From Glebionis coronaria (Eukaryota > Streptophyta > Magnoliopsida > Asterales > Asteraceae), in the NCBI GenBank assembly GCA_025667525.1, contig CM046876.1:533250038-533314037 (forward strand): a stretch of 64,000 nt of DNA. Reading direction: 5' to 3'. Below the pieces are notes generated by a model. The model was not told the origin of the DNA, made no database searches, and was given only the letters and a program-made list of their open reading frames with translations. The position numbers and the translations under genes were made by a program. Shown in pieces: positions 1 through 12,400 of this stretch. Each line of letters opens with the position of its first letter. The stretch's first letter is position 1.

Positions 1-1170
1 CATTGTCCTAGCCATAGAAGTATCTCTTCCACGTGCTCATTATCTATCGTCGTGGAAGTATCTCTTCCACGTGCTCATTATCCTAGCCGTGGAAGTATCT
101 CTTCCACGTGCTCATTATCTATCGCCGTGGAAGTATCTCTTCCACGTGCTCATTGTCCTAGCCGTGGAAGTATCTCTTCCACGTGCTCATTATCTATCGC
201 CGTGGAAGTATCTCTTCCACGTGCTCATTATCCTAGCAGTGGAAGTATCTCTTCCACGTGCTCATTATCTATCGTCATGGAAGTATCTCTTCCACGTGCT
301 CATTATCCTAGCCTTGGAAGTATCTCTTCCACGTGCTCATTATCTATCGCCGTGGAAGTATCTCTTCCACGTGATCATTGTCCTAGCCGTGGAAGTATCT
401 CTTCCACGTGCTCATTATCTATCGTCGTGGAAGTATCTCTTCCACGTGCTCATTATCCTAGTCGTGGAAGTATCTCTTCCACGTGCTCATTATCTATCGT
501 CGTGGAAGTATCTCTTCCACGTGCTCATTGTCCTAGCCGTGGAAGTATCTCTTCCACGTGCTCATTATCTATCGCCTCGGAAGTATCTCTTCCACGTGCT
601 CATTATCCTTCGCCGTGGAAATATTCTTCCACGTGCTTCTTATCTTCGCCGTGGAAGTATCTCTGCCACGTGCTTATTATCTTCGCCGTGGAAGTATTCT
701 TCCACGTGCTCGTCATCTTTCGCCGTGGAAGTATTCTTCCACGTGCTCGTTATCTTTTCGCCATGGAAGTATTCTTCCACGTGCTCGTTATCTTTCGTCG
801 TGGAAGTATACTTCCACGTGCTCATCATCATTCGTCGTGGAAGTAATTCTTCCACTAACGTATTATCTTTGCCGTGGAAGTATCTCTTCCACGTGCTCAT
901 TATCCTTCACCGTGGAAATATCTCTTCCACGTGCTTATTATCTTCGCCGTGGAAGTATCTCTTCCACGTGCTTATTATCTTCGCCGTGGAAGTATCTCTT
1001 CCACGTGCTTCTTATCTTCGCCGTGGAAGTATTTCTTCCACGTGCTTATTATCTTCACCGTGGAAGTATTCTTCCATGTGTTCGTTATCTTTCTACGTGG
1101 AAGTATACTTCCACGTGCTCATTCTCTTCGCCATGGAAGTACGTCTTTCGTTGGCTCATATCTTTGTTAT
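1..1170. repeat. Tandem hairpin array, 75-bp dimer of 37/38-bp units
   Basis: About thirty head-to-tail units. From 1 to about 600 the unit is a dimer (37+38 bp) whose halves differ only in the spacer (TCCTAGCC versus TCTATCGCC). From 600 to 1170 the units are mostly 35-38 bp and more variable. Each unit holds an inverted repeat, CGTGGAAG-TATCT-CTTCCACG, and the junction to the next base creates the G-box core CACGTG. The array begins at or before the window edge. Because 75 is divisible by 3, three frames stay open here; I regard these ORFs as artefacts. The array leads into an LTR-like promoter region, so it is probably a U3 repeat of an LTR and not an independent satellite. Confidence 0.93.
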
Positions 1171-1942
1171 GGAGGTACGCCTTCCACAACGAATTACCTT
1201 GCCGACCACGGAGTGTTTCCAAAACTTATATCGTTTGACCTTAATTAGATGGAGCTTGATCAACTGCGTTTACTTCGGGGAAAATCGTAACTGGATATTG
1301 CAAGTCATTATCGGATGTCGTGGCTGTAAGACGGATGTAATATCCGCATAAACATGCCACAGAAGTACGTCTTCTGTTGGCCTTAAGACGAATGTAATAT
1401 TCGCACTATGCTGCATCATTAGTGGGTATAAGAAGTATGCCTTCAAATGTTCACGATGCAGCATACGGGTTCCACCTCCACCTTCACAAAAACTTCTTAT
1501 CGTCCTCACGTTAGAGATGAATAAGAATGATACTTCTTATCGTCCTCATGTTTTCCCATTTCTTTCGACGTAGATATGCTTACAGGTAGCGGATATGGTG
1601 TAAGTCTAGTAACCTCGGTGACAACCTTGCATACTATACTGGGGGACATGATGGCGTATAGTGGCTATGCTCACTATTCGCAATCCCAACCCATCATTTT
1701 TTCGCTAAAAGTAGTCCATTACGAGTGGAGCCATATGTTACGGACAACCCACGAGGATGTCCTAGCAGCAAGCCGCACGCGGTTGTTTAGTGAGCATGAT
1801 ACACGAATGAGTCTAGCATAACATGATCATGGACCATATCATACTAGACTAGGGGAAATGTCAACATACAGTCGGTATTTGGCCCGGCCCAACAGGCCCG
1901 CGGCCCACACACATCTAACTTATCCTTCAAGAAACCCTAGCA

Positions 1943-1951
1943 CTATATAAA
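1943..1951 (+). promoter_or_regulatory. TATA box of the LTR-like region
   Basis: CTATATAAA sits about 100 nt upstream of a GC-rich hairpin and downstream of the G-box hairpin array, as expected for an LTR U3/R boundary. Prediction from sequence only. Confidence 0.5.
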
Positions 1952-2043
1952 CAAGGCTAGGGGTCTCATTCTACGACAGGTTATCTATCTTAACCACACC
2001 ACTTTTACAATATATCGACCGAATACTAACTTGACCGTCGGAG

Positions 2044-2074
2044 GTGGACCCCGGGGCTCCGGCCTCGGGTCCAC
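2044..2074. repeat. GC-rich inverted repeat (hairpin)
   Basis: Arms GTGGACCC and GGGTCCAC (8 bp, perfect) flank a 15-nt GC-rich loop, about 100 bp after the TATA box, so it would lie in the transcribed R/U5 part of the LTR-like region. Confidence 0.6.
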
Positions 2075-2336
2075 ATCTAACCGGTTTACCTTTGTTTGCA
2101 GCATTACTTAGGACCCGGGAAGACGACGAACGGCCCAGGAGAGTCGTCAAACCGGCCCAGCCAAACTATGCTTCAACAATAGCAATAACTAGACATAATG
2201 AAATCATGTATAGCTTGAATCAGAAAAAAAAATGCGAACCATAAAACTGATAGCACATTACGAACCTGGTAACACGATGAAACTGAAAACACGACACGAA
2301 CATCAAACACATAAGAATACAAGACACCCCCGGTTA

Positions 2337-2348
2337 GCTTTGATACCA
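2337..2348 (-). other. Primer-binding site, tRNA-Met type (degenerate)
   Basis: Read on the minus strand this is TGGTATCAAAGC, one mismatch from the initiator-Met complement TGGTATCAGAGC used by many plant Copia elements. It adjoins the TG-start of the LTR fragment at 2351. Confidence 0.5.
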
Positions 2349-2350
2349 AT

Positions 2351-2600
2351 TGACAAGCATCAAAAAGCCACCTTGGTTCGTGGGGTTGGGGATGATCAAA
2401 GAACATGGTAGACATTGATAGTTCTAGTGAGAGAAAGTTAGAGAGAGGTGAAGGAATGTGTGTGTATTATTCCAAGTGAAACAATACAAAAGTAAAATGG
2501 CACAAAACTTCCACACCCCTATGGAGAGTCATGGGGGTATTTATAGGCCTAACATAACTAGACTATCTATCATTTACATAATTAGTCCTTGCGTATAGCA
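2351..2600 (-). mobile_element. LTR fragment of a Copia-type element
   Basis: Starts TGACAAGC directly beside the PBS and contains CCTATAAATACC on the minus strand (2536-2547), a good TATA box. The far end is not clearly defined; it merges with the truncated Gypsy element A near 2600-2624. No coding sequence of its element remains next to it: only about 170 bp of leader (2170-2336) precede the Tat-like DNA. Confidence 0.45.
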
Positions 2601-2623
2601 AATGGATATAAGTCTATTCAAAC

Positions 2624-4601
2624 TCACGTGAAAGGCTCCAGCTTACCAAAAAGTAAGTCTAACATACTCAGCTCTAGGTAATCGATGCACATACGAAAAG
2701 ATCCATCCTTCTTCTTAACGAACAAGACTAGAGCTCCCCAAAGCGACGAGCTCGGTCGAATAAAACCTTTATCAGACAACTCCTTGAGTTGTTCGGATAA
2801 TTCCTTTAATTCAGAAGGTGCTAATCGGTAAGGCGCACGTGCCACCGGTGCAACACCAGGAATTAGATCGATTTGAAACTCGACTTGCCTTATCGGCGAA
2901 AGTCCGGGTAAATCATTGGGAAATACCTCAGGAAATTCACAGATAATAGGTACATCTTCCAATCGTTTCTCCTTAGACTCATTCTCGGTCACTTGTGCTA
3001 AGAATAGCTCGCAACCGTTCCTGATGTACTTTTGGACTTTAATACATGAAACGATTTTCAAACGGGATTCACCTTGATTACCATCAATTACTAACGTCCT
3101 ATTCCTAAGAGGAATCTTAACCTTCTTTTCTCCACATAAAATAGTAGCATTATTCAACGATAACCAATCCATACCAATAATAATATCAAAACTACCTAGT
3201 TCTATCAACATCAAATCAATCGGAAAAGAATGGTTTAAGAGATTTAGAGAGCATCCTTTTAACAGCTTATTAGTTTTTACTAATTTACCATCAGCCAATT
3301 CCACTTCGTAACTGGTATTTATCTCAACAAGTTCAATGTCAATAAGGGCACTAAATTTAGTGGATACAAAGCTCCTATCAGCACCCGAATCAAATAAAGC
3401 AACAACATAATGATTGTTGAGTAAAAACATACCAGTAACGACATTCAGATCCTCTTTCTTAACCTCAGCCGTTCCAAGTTGATAAGAACCACCATGGGGG
3501 TTTCTTCCAGGTCCAATCCTTTTCAACTTGGGGCAATCCGATTTCTTATGACCCTCTTCATTATAGTTGAAGCAAATAACTCCCCTCTTACACTTTTCCA
3601 CTTTGTATCGTAGCATTCCGCAATTTCGGCACTTCTAGCAGTCGCCAGCATGCCTCTTATTACCACACTTAGGACACTTTTCATCATTGCGCGGTGTGTT
3701 GTTGGTAAGAGCATTTTCATTCCCCCTTCTTTGGTTTTGACGGCGATTAAAATTCTGCCTATTATCACCTCGACCTCCACGATCGCCATCACCCTTTCTT
3801 TTCTCACCGGCATGTGCTTCATCCTCCTTGTCCTGAATTATTTGCCCAATGAGTTGGTAAGCCATTCGAACAGATCATCAATGGTCAATGGTTTTGATGA
3901 TGTCACATCCCCTCGGATATTCTTGGTCAAACCTTTAATGTATGGTTCAATTCGGATCTCTTCGGGTTCCATCAATCGAGGACACAGCAAGGCCAACTCA
4001 TGGAATCGGTTTGTGTAGTTATCAATGTCCACACCTTTCATTCTCAAATGAATCAACTCTTGTCCCAACCGTATAATAACACTACGGGGAAAGAACTCCA
4101 GAGTCATCCACTTTTTAATTTCAGCCCAAGGAGTAGTATTAGCAACATCAATACCCATGAAATCAATTCTCCCATTCCACCAAGTCAACGCACGACCTCT
4201 AAAAGTAGCCATAGCAAAAGTCACCTTATCCTCCTCCTTACACTTACTAATTCGAAACACTGACTCAATCTTCTCAATCCACTGGCTTAATCCTACAGCA
4301 CCCTCAGTTCCATTAAAAGGGAGAGGTTCACACTTCATGAACGTCACATAAGTGCAACCACCGACTTCATGCGCATTAGGTCCAAGTCCTCCTATATTTC
4401 CCCAGCATTAGCATTCACATTATTAGCATTCACATTCACATTAGTACCACCAGTTCCACTACCGCCAGCTCCACTACCGCCAGCTCCACTACTGCCAGCT
4501 CTATTTCTAGCATCTGCCATAAATTCAGTCATAGATGCGGCAACTTGCTTCACAATGATCCTACGTACATCATCCTCAGTCACAGCTTTCTTGGGCGGCA
4601 T
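2624..4601 (-). pseudogene. Gypsy gag-protease-RT polyprotein, broken and truncated
   Basis: The start MPPKK at 4601 leads into a Gly/Ala/Asn-rich N-terminus, then a Retrotrans_gag core (4347-3838; WWNGRIDF and FFPRS blocks), an Arg/Asn-rich linker, zinc knuckles, a retropepsin-like domain (DSGADRSF, then IIGMDWLS) and the beginning of RT (ARAPYRLAPSELKEL, VLFVKKKDGSFRMCIDY). It breaks off just after this RT block. Lesions: frameshifts near 4390 and near 3845, an in-frame TAG at about 3631-3633 between two knuckles, and Cys to Tyr in the second knuckle (CFNYNEEGH). The family resembles Asteraceae chromovirus-like Gypsy polyproteins (from memory). It cannot make active enzymes. Confidence 0.9.
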
Positions 4602-4890
4602 GGTTCTATAATTTCACAATTTCAAAGTATATTAAGCATTCACCCAACGAGGGATTCATATAAGATGGATTGAATTCATAATCAAGATACAAATAAGGCA
4701 CGATATGGAATTCAAGACAAAGATACATATTTCATTAGATTAGAAACAACCACATTGTCTTAATTAACATTCCACATCCAAGTTTCCTAGCACTATACAG
4801 GCCCAAAATTCGTGCCAGATTTACTAACCAATATGTCGGTTTAGTTAAAGTTACAAAAGATACAAAGATAACTACTAAAGATAGATTGGT
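4602..4890 (-). other. Spacer between the acidic ORF and gag of element A
   Basis: About 290 bp of AT-rich DNA without coding signal, probably the intercistronic or untranslated segment of element A. Confidence 0.5.
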
Positions 4891-5903
4891 CTACTGAGAA
4901 CTGCTAGAAGGTCCATCATCCATCGTCTTCAGTATCTTCTTCGGACGATCACAAGACACGTCTTCATCTGGGCGCTTATGAATCTCTTCTTTCTCAACCA
5001 TCTCAGTATAAAACCTACTGTTCCAACCAACAGATATATTCAACTCTTTTTCAGCCTTCTCACGCATCGCACGAGCCACACTCAACTGAATCTACATAGT
5101 ATTCACCTTTTCTTCATTTCAGCATACTCACCACTTTCCAACACAGACAATCTCCTAAACTCCTCATTCAAACCACGTTCCACATCAGTCAAATCCAAAT
5201 TAAGCAACTCTCGCTCTTTCTCACCAATCTTAGTCTTCGACTCCAAATAAGCAACATGAGTATGAACAACACCTAAACCAATCTCTGTCATACTACCTTG
5301 AACACGGGAAGCATCTAAATCACGTCTCAAGGCCCAAGGTGCAAGTCCATCAATATGAGTAGCCTCTCGAACCCTCGACGACTCTCCTATCACATGCCTA
5401 CGGGTAGCAATCCCATCAGTACCATCAGGTGCATCATCATCCTCTGATTCAGACTCAGATTCAGACGATTCACACAAATCATCTCTAAGTAACTCAAACT
5501 CAGAATCGGACCAATCAACTGGAGGGGGTAAGGTCTCACCCTCCTCTACATCATAAGGGAAAATAAGCTCAGCCTCATCATCATCAACCTCTTCATCTAT
5601 ATCTACCTCCTCCTTGACATCCTCGTCGTCATCCTCATTACCTACATTATCTATCCCAATCTCATCATCTTCCTCAATACCAACATTATCATTATCATTC
5701 TCAACAACATCAACCTGAGGGGCAATCTGATATCCTAGTCCTATCTCGGGCTCGGCATCCTCAAATGGTTCTTCCTCTTCATCATCCATATGTTCCTCTA
5801 CATTATAATCCACTAAGTCTAAATAAGGGTTATCATATACGTTAGGTTCGGGAATAGCATGGTTCTCTACAGGAATATTAGGGTCAGCCATGACAATCTG
5901 CAT
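4891..5903 (-). pseudogene. Acidic gag-proximal ORF of Gypsy element A
   Basis: The likely start is MADPNIPVE at 5891 (an upstream in-frame Met exists at 5903). The first 150 residues are very rich in Asp/Glu (runs such as DDEEEEPFED and EDDDEDVKEE). They are followed by a Ser/Asp segment, a conserved-looking GLAPWALRRDL block and a helical, coiled-coil-like end (KIGEKERELL, RLSVLESGEY). A stop at 5103 and a frameshift separate it from a short Lys/Glu-rich tail (5085-4891). Such an acidic protein ahead of gag is familiar to me from Asteraceae Gypsy elements; its role is unknown. It lies between the PBS and gag, so it would be the first cistron of the element RNA. Confidence 0.75.
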
Positions 5904-6161
5904 TTATATAATATATCTCGTATTAGCATAAAAAAATCATTAAGCAGATACATACTGAAACCACGATATATATATAAATTAAATTATATATATCAAAATA
6001 TATATCTTCTCAATAAGGCTTGTTGGTAACATCGGAGATCTTTGGCACCGTTATAGTCAAAAGATTTTTCAAACATTTTAAGAAAATGTTTATAGTTAAA
6101 AGATTTTGAAATGTTTTATTCAAAACCTTGGTTTTAAGAATCTTTCTTCTCAATAACGAGA

Positions 6162-6173
6162 GCTCTGGTACCA
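6162..6173 (-). other. Primer-binding site of element A (tRNA-Met type)
   Basis: Minus-strand TGGTACCAGAGC, one mismatch from the tRNA-Met complement, 3 nt inside the LTR end at 6177. Confidence 0.7.
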
Positions 6174-6176
6174 AAC

Positions 6177-9100
6177 TTTAACACTCTCAAATTTCGTATC
6201 GGGTCAGTGGAAGGGTCAATAGAGTGTTACGGGATAGCACAATAACTCAAATCATAGACAACGCATAAAATTGGTTGTACAAGGTTTAACATACATTCAT
6301 TCGAATAAAAGTTTGAAGTTTACATCAGGTCCCGAAGTTCCACAGTCATAAAGTTTACAAAACATAGATCGAATGAATAATTTTATTATGTAGGCCATCA
6401 TAGTCGATCTCCATCCAAGTTACCTTCAAGCACCTGGGATAAAACATGCAAAAATCATATCAGCGAATGCCGAGTGAATTCATAGAGTTTAATAAAACCG
6501 TTACATAAAACAGTTATAGAAATCAGAACACAAGTATAATATCATAAGTGAGTCCTCGTATTGCTAGTCAGGCAATATATATAAATCAAGTCATACATCT
6601 TAAACCGTCCATGAGACTGTAGTCTCAATATTATCGTTAATTGCATAGTATCACATTGGATATTTAGATTACATTGGATTGCTACTAACCGCATGACATT
6701 GCTACCTTACTATAACAAACAACGGGCCGCGAACCCGACAAACAATTTTCCCATCTAAATTAGCGTGTCATCACAAAAATCACGCTATGTAAATCTTCTC
6801 ATACATAAATTTGCTTACCAATCAATGTGGCATGACGGGGATCAACCGTCAAGGCGCGAACTAGGGTGATCTTCCCCAAATAGTACTATTATATGCATAA
6901 GCGTCTACCAAATTCCGGTAGTTCACAATTCATGCTAATGGGACTTTAAGTGACATAACCTAACTACTAATAATCCATTTCATCTCATTCATTCGGTCAT
7001 AGCATCATTCGGGTCCATATCAATAAGCATACCATCGGGACTACTTGTGTTCTATTTTTATAAAAAACTAGCATGTTATCTCCCTCGCGGGTTTACAAAA
7101 CATTTTAAAAAACATTTAAAAGAGTGCGAGGCTATGAACCCACGTTGATTAGCGAAGGCGGGTTATTGGCGACGGTGCGTGCTTCAATCACGGAAACCTA
7201 TATAAATAATAATTGGTCTTAGAATTTTGTCCAATGAATTTATGAAAATAATGGCTATGTATATATATCATGATATTATAAGTATGATGATGATCAAGTG
7301 GGATTTTATCTCTTTATTCAACATTATAGTGTTATGTGTTAGTAAATTTTATAGTTACACTAGTTTTAACTTGTTTACATATTAAGGCCCAATAAGCTCA
7401 TTAAAAGCCCAATACATTATATTAGTCCATTTATACTTTTAATACCAGGCCTATACTCATATGTTGGACCCAAGTGGGTTAAGCCCATGAGTAAGTCCAT
7501 TAGTGTTTAGCCAAATTAGTTGGGCTAATGGTCCAATAAGGCTACTGTGGCCCGTTAATGTCCATAAGTTATAAAGCTCGGGTTTATCGGTTTTTACTTG
7601 TAAAATGTACTTACATATCAGTATATGAGTTATAAAAATGTTACATTAGACGGGTTCGACCGTCTAAGTTTTATTTGGCGAAAACGTTAATCTTTCGGTT
7701 TTAGCTGAAAAGACGTAAAACTTATATATAGTTTTATAACTTTAGAAAACATTTGAGTTTGTAATTTTATAAAATGTCATACTTATTTATCATAGTATAA
7801 AACTTATTTTATAAGTATTATCATAAGCTAGTGGGTTTTATATATGTATTTTATAATAATATTACTTGAGTGCTCAATTTTTATTATATACTTTTATTTC
7901 CAAATCTGATTATCAAAGTCACTTTCACCATTTTTACCATATCTTGAGTTCTAAAAGGAGATAGAAGCTCAAATTTGGGCAGAACAAACTACATAATATT
8001 TGCTACAAATAACTCCCGTTTAGCTACTGCTCAATCATCCTCTAAGTATTCCTAATAATTCGTCCAAAACAGACTATACATATTTGAATCTTAATAGTAT
8101 TTTGATCATATCTTGCTCATTTTATTGATTCCATTGAGTGGCCAACTCTCCACATATTTAAAAATCATATATCTAACTGTATATTCAATAATCTAAGTCA
8201 TTTTATCAAGTGATCATATGGTTACTTACTGTTTCATACAGCCTATAATTTTAACCATGATTTTAACATCTTTACATGTAGATTTTAGTCTTTTTAACCA
8301 AATCTATCAACAAAAGATCCCCACATAATACTTTGATCATCATTTATCATCATATACATATACATTTATAAAGAAAATACAAGATTGCATTTACAAAATA
8401 ACAAGATAGGAAAAGAAATGATCTTGTTACCAACCAAGATAGTGAAAAGTTAAGAATAAGACTTGATTTTCTTGTGATATATGAAGACCACCTTCTAGAT
8501 CACCCAAATATATGAACACCTTGAGAAAAATCAGCCCTAGACTCCAAGGAGAACTTCTTTATAGATGTTAGTATCACCTCAAATAAACAAGACTTCAAAA
8601 GGTTTTCATCTTGTGCAAGTTAAACACAAGATTCATGGTTAAATTTTTTATCAAATGGGGTGTTTTGGGTGGAGTATGGGACAGCAAGAGGGAGAGATAC
8701 AGAGAGTTTTGTGTGTTGATTGCATGTATGAAATGAGTTAGATGGTATGTGTAGCTAGTTTTGAGGTGTTAGATGGTTTTGAGTGAAAACTAAGGACAAG
8801 TGTCGTTAGTTATCTTGTAACTTTGACACATCAAGGGGTGTGTTGGCTAAGCTTGGTCGCCCCTTAGTGGGGGTGGGGCAAGTGTTAACTTGTCTCATCC
8901 CCACTAATTTACGGATACTCCTCGATTCTAGCTTCCTCGATTTGCGTGCCCTCGGGTCGTTTTACGAAAAACGTTTTTATAAATTATGAATCAACGACAC
9001 AAGACGTATCTAATAAAAATTGTCTCATAAAAAACAGAGTTCAAAAACGTAAATACATAAACCTAAGGTTTCCGGTTTAGTCGTAAAGGACGTTAAATTA

Positions 9101-9216
9101 TGCACGTAAGCCCTAATATCAACCCGTAAATTGTGAGTTCATAAACCAACACAAAATAAGTTTCAAAATAATATACGAGAAAATAATTTACTACCTGAAA
9201 ATGTTAGATTGTCACA
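6177..9216 (-). repeat. 5' LTR of Gypsy element A (about 3.0 kb)
   Basis: On the minus strand it begins TGTGACAATCTAAC (9216) and ends at the PBS. The end base is mutated (GTGTTAAA where GTGTTACA would be expected). The body is AT-rich with no coding signal. Its 6.7-7.15 kb part is recognisably related to 20.5-20.94 kb, sharing blocks such as AATAGTACTAT, ATCATTCGGG and GCGAGGCTAT, so a second, diverged member of the family lies there. Confidence 0.75.
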
Positions 9217-9399
9217 ATAATTATTATGGTTAATAATTATTGTGTATTAATACGTACTTAATTAATTATCGTGTAATAACACGTATGTAGTTTATGAATT
9301 TACTATTTGTGACACGTGTTCGTGATAAAAAGGAAAGTTTTAATTGGTTCGTATGCTTACGTAGTGTACTGTTCATGGCATTTAGATGCGGGTTTTACA
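9217..9399 (-). repeat. Partial 3' LTR of element B
   Basis: About 183 bp almost identical to 16,523-16,707, the U3 start of the other B LTR, ending GGGTTTTACA beside the polypurine tract. The rest of this LTR was separated by the insertion of element A. Confidence 0.85.
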
Positions 9400-9411
9400 A
9401 CTCTCCCCCCT
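9400..9411 (-). other. Polypurine tract of element B
   Basis: The minus strand reads TAGGGGGGAGAGT immediately before the LTR start TGTAAAACCC, the expected plus-strand priming site. Just upstream on the minus strand, a reading frame ends with FGDELFFLGGRVV, resembling the C-terminal tail of chromovirus polyproteins; this is the only hint of lost coding sequence in B. Confidence 0.75.
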
Positions 9412-12400
9412 AAAAAGAATAATTCGTCCCCGAATAATAGATAACGTAAACTGAAAAGAACATGGACGCGACATGACTGACAAGGACATGAAATGTGACA
9501 TGCCTGAAAGAACATAACTGAATTATGGAAGGATGAGAGGATAAAATCCGGATGGACTCCTCCGTTTCCAAGTGGCTTCCCTCTCGGAAAGGTTCCTCCA
9601 CAAGATCTTGACGGAAATAACAATATTAGTTCATGACTTTGTCTTGACGGTACAAAAGTTTCTGGTTCATCAACGTACGACAGATTTGCATGAATCTGAT
9701 CGAGTGGATGAGAATTAACGTGCAAGGGTAATTGAAATGTTATTATGCGAAATAATCTGAAGCAAAAGACATAAGTACGTCTGAGCAGTGATGCCCGAGA
9801 CATACTGAAACGTAGTACGTGAACAATTGTGAACTTGATACGTAAACAATTGTGAACGTGATACGTGGAGATATGGTGAGTGTAATATAAGAAACATATG
9901 GTGGACAATGATACATGCAACATACCATGAACGTGATATGAGCAACGTGGAATGAACATGACATGTGAAACATATCGTGACCGTGAAATAACTGAGGAGG
10001 TAATGCCAAACGATATAAGGTGATGGAAAGTTTATTAGACTTAAGTCTGGTCTCTCAAGCTTCTACAAAACTTCCAGAAAGAAACATGAAACGTAAATCA
10101 TGAACCAAGATACGATCATGAACATGAACAGTGTCATGAACGTGAGTGCGAAAACAAGTCGTAAAATTAGAACAAGGACGTGAACGTAAATAAGGAACAC
10201 AAAAGCGAACCTTTGTCTAGCCCGATAGCTGAGGGATTACCAAGTGATCGGATGAGCCTTGGCTGGAACATGTCCGATCAATCTGCTGACTCTGAAATCC
10301 TTGCGGATGTAAGAATTCTACATACTTGGTCAAACTGTTGACAATAACTCAGATAACATCATGCTTCTTTTGAGTTTGTGGTAAGCTAGTAGCCAAAATC
10401 CATGAAGATCTTGTCCCATTATGTTCACAATTTCTGATGGTGGAAAAAAAAGATCCTAGTCTGTTGGTGTTCTATCTTAACCTGTTGGTATGACAGGTAC
10501 TTAGATATGAACGTAACTGTATCTTGCTTCATAGAAACTTGATACATACGAGTTTGCGAAACTGTAAGTCTCCGAAATTAGACTTCTCTTAGCGTAAGAT
10601 TTTCTGGAACACCTAAAGTAGTGTAGGGTTCTCACCTTTACGCATAAGCTGAGTCATGGTAAGATTAATCGTGAGAATCCATGTGATTCAGTGTACTGTA
10701 ATCAACCAGAATTTATATTAGAAAATTTCAGGGTGAAATTTCTTCTTGTGTAGCTTAGAGTGAAGATGGTCTTCGTGCTCTTCTCTAGACTTAGAGAAGA
10801 TTAGATTGTCATACAAGAAAATGATATGAACTTGTTTATGAGTCCCAGGGAACTCGATCTATCAAGTCCATAATACTGCTACAGCATCCATAAGGCTAAA
10901 ACAAAATCATGAATTTAGCATGACCAAACCGTGTACGAATAGTAGTCATGGAATGTCCTGCTATTTCTCTCGTCACTGTGGGCAGCATGATCATGAATCC
11001 GATCCTGGAAAAGTGCTTAACACCCTAAAGTCGAATGGACACGTCATCAATACGTGGAGGAGGATAACGGTTATGAAGGGTGATTTGTTTAAATCGACAT
11101 TAGTCGACACATAATCTCATGTTACCGTCCCTCTCCTTGAAGGTTATTTTGAAATATATGGGAAGATTTTGGAATAATCGGCTGGTTATGCATAAAAGGA
11201 ACTTTAGTGGTCGTGTCTTAACTGACAGCTAGAAAATGTTCGCAGCCATGGGCTAACAAAACACGTGCTTGTAAAGCATAGATAATTTGTACAGATTTTC
11301 CTGATGGAAAACCATGTTGAATGTATTCAGGAGCCTGAACACTAATGTACATAATCCGATATACATGCGACCAGTCGCAGCATGGTGTGCTGTTTCATAG
11401 TCCAAAATCAGAATCATATTTAACTCGCATCTGTCCTAGGGAAGTACTTTAGCAGATTGAATCTTATCATTAGACTGAAGGAAAACCTTCGTATAAATGG
11501 GTTATACGAATGGCGTCCTTTATGGTCATGGATATATGAAATATGAAGTCAAGAGATGAAAGTGTCATGAAGTAAGCGTGACAGATCTTACTAAATGTGT
11601 TTTGCCTGTCCCACGCAGAACGAGTCTTGCGTGTCCAAGCGTGTATAATACGCCGGTGCTGGTACTGAAATCCTTGTGGCCAAACTAGTACATGGCACAA
11701 CAAAATGGATATACCCCTTGGAGGTTACCCTGGATTTCTTAGGGATGTTCCAAAAATGGACGTGAGTCATGTGTCCTGACTCGTGTCTTGGGAAATATAC
11801 GTATGACATGTGTCTTGACTGGTGTCTTGACATGTGTCTTCAGAAAATGTACGAGAGAAATATGGATTGACTGATGTCTTGACATGTGTCTTGAGATGTG
11901 AAACGTATAAAACTGAAACTCTTAGGTTATCATGCCAAAATTGGCGGATCGGTTAGACTGCTGACCCTTTTGTATTTCTGATCACGTCCGTGACCGACGT
12001 TCTGTCGTGATTGCTAGAATAGTTGTTGTCACAGTAATGGTTACTATCATCTTGTCTATCAGATCCATGACGGTAATTCTCATGACTGTGATTCATGTAA
12101 CTATTCGACTGAGTGGCTGGCTGGTACCGATTCTCACTCATATGACTGAAAAGACAACTGAATGACGTGTGACATGTAACTAAACAGATAGGGACATGGA
12201 TAGCGATGGAAATCGTCTGGTGGTGAAGTATCTTCTCGTCCAATCGCTTTTGATCTAACGCCCTTGTCTTCGTCTTGTAGGATCTCCAGGTTGTGAACAA
12301 CATCAGCATCTCGTAGCGTCTCCAAATAATCAGCAGTATCAACATTTAGTAACATCTCCAAGTTATGAACGGCATCAGCATCCTATAGAATATCAACAAG

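Larger units (their letters stand above)
1171..2170 (+). mobile_element. LTR-like region, probably Tat/Ogre-type Gypsy
   Basis: After the array come degenerate units to about 1400 and then non-repetitive DNA with no coding signal. A TATA box lies at 1943, followed by about 90 nt to a GTCGGAGG-type segment and GC-rich DNA resembling the 3' part of Tat-lineage LTRs as I recall them. The assignment rests on this layout only; no partner LTR is visible, and the element body presumably lay to one side and is lost or outside the window. Confidence 0.35.
2601..9216 (-). mobile_element. Element A: truncated Ty3/Gypsy element inserted in the B LTR
   Basis: Order on the minus strand: LTR (9216-6177), tRNA-Met PBS (6173-6162), acidic ORF (5891-4891), gag-protease-RT start (4601-2624), then an abrupt end. 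Everything after the first RT block (rest of RT, RNase H, integrase, 3' LTR) is missing. The right boundary is clean: the A LTR ends in CA at 9216 and the next bases, ATAATTATTATGG, continue sequence found intact in the other B LTR near 16.5 kb. A therefore inserted into B and is younger than B. Confidence 0.8.

Noticed and set aside
1..1170. CRISPR-like appearance (regular repeats about 37 bp apart)
   Set aside because: The 'spacers' are only two alternating 8-9-bp words, the repeats are self-complementary, and the DNA is plant nuclear. It is a tandem array.
52..1351. Three overlapping plus-strand ORFs (up to 426 codons) with repeated SLPRAH/STCSLS peptides
   Set aside because: They read through the 75-bp tandem array; a period divisible by 3 keeps frames open. 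Not protein genes.
9357..10009. Minus-strand ORFs of 76-200 codons in B
   Set aside because: They overlap each other in different frames and are rich in repeated HV/SY words from the CATGA-rich DNA; only the final FGDELFF tail may be a coding relic.
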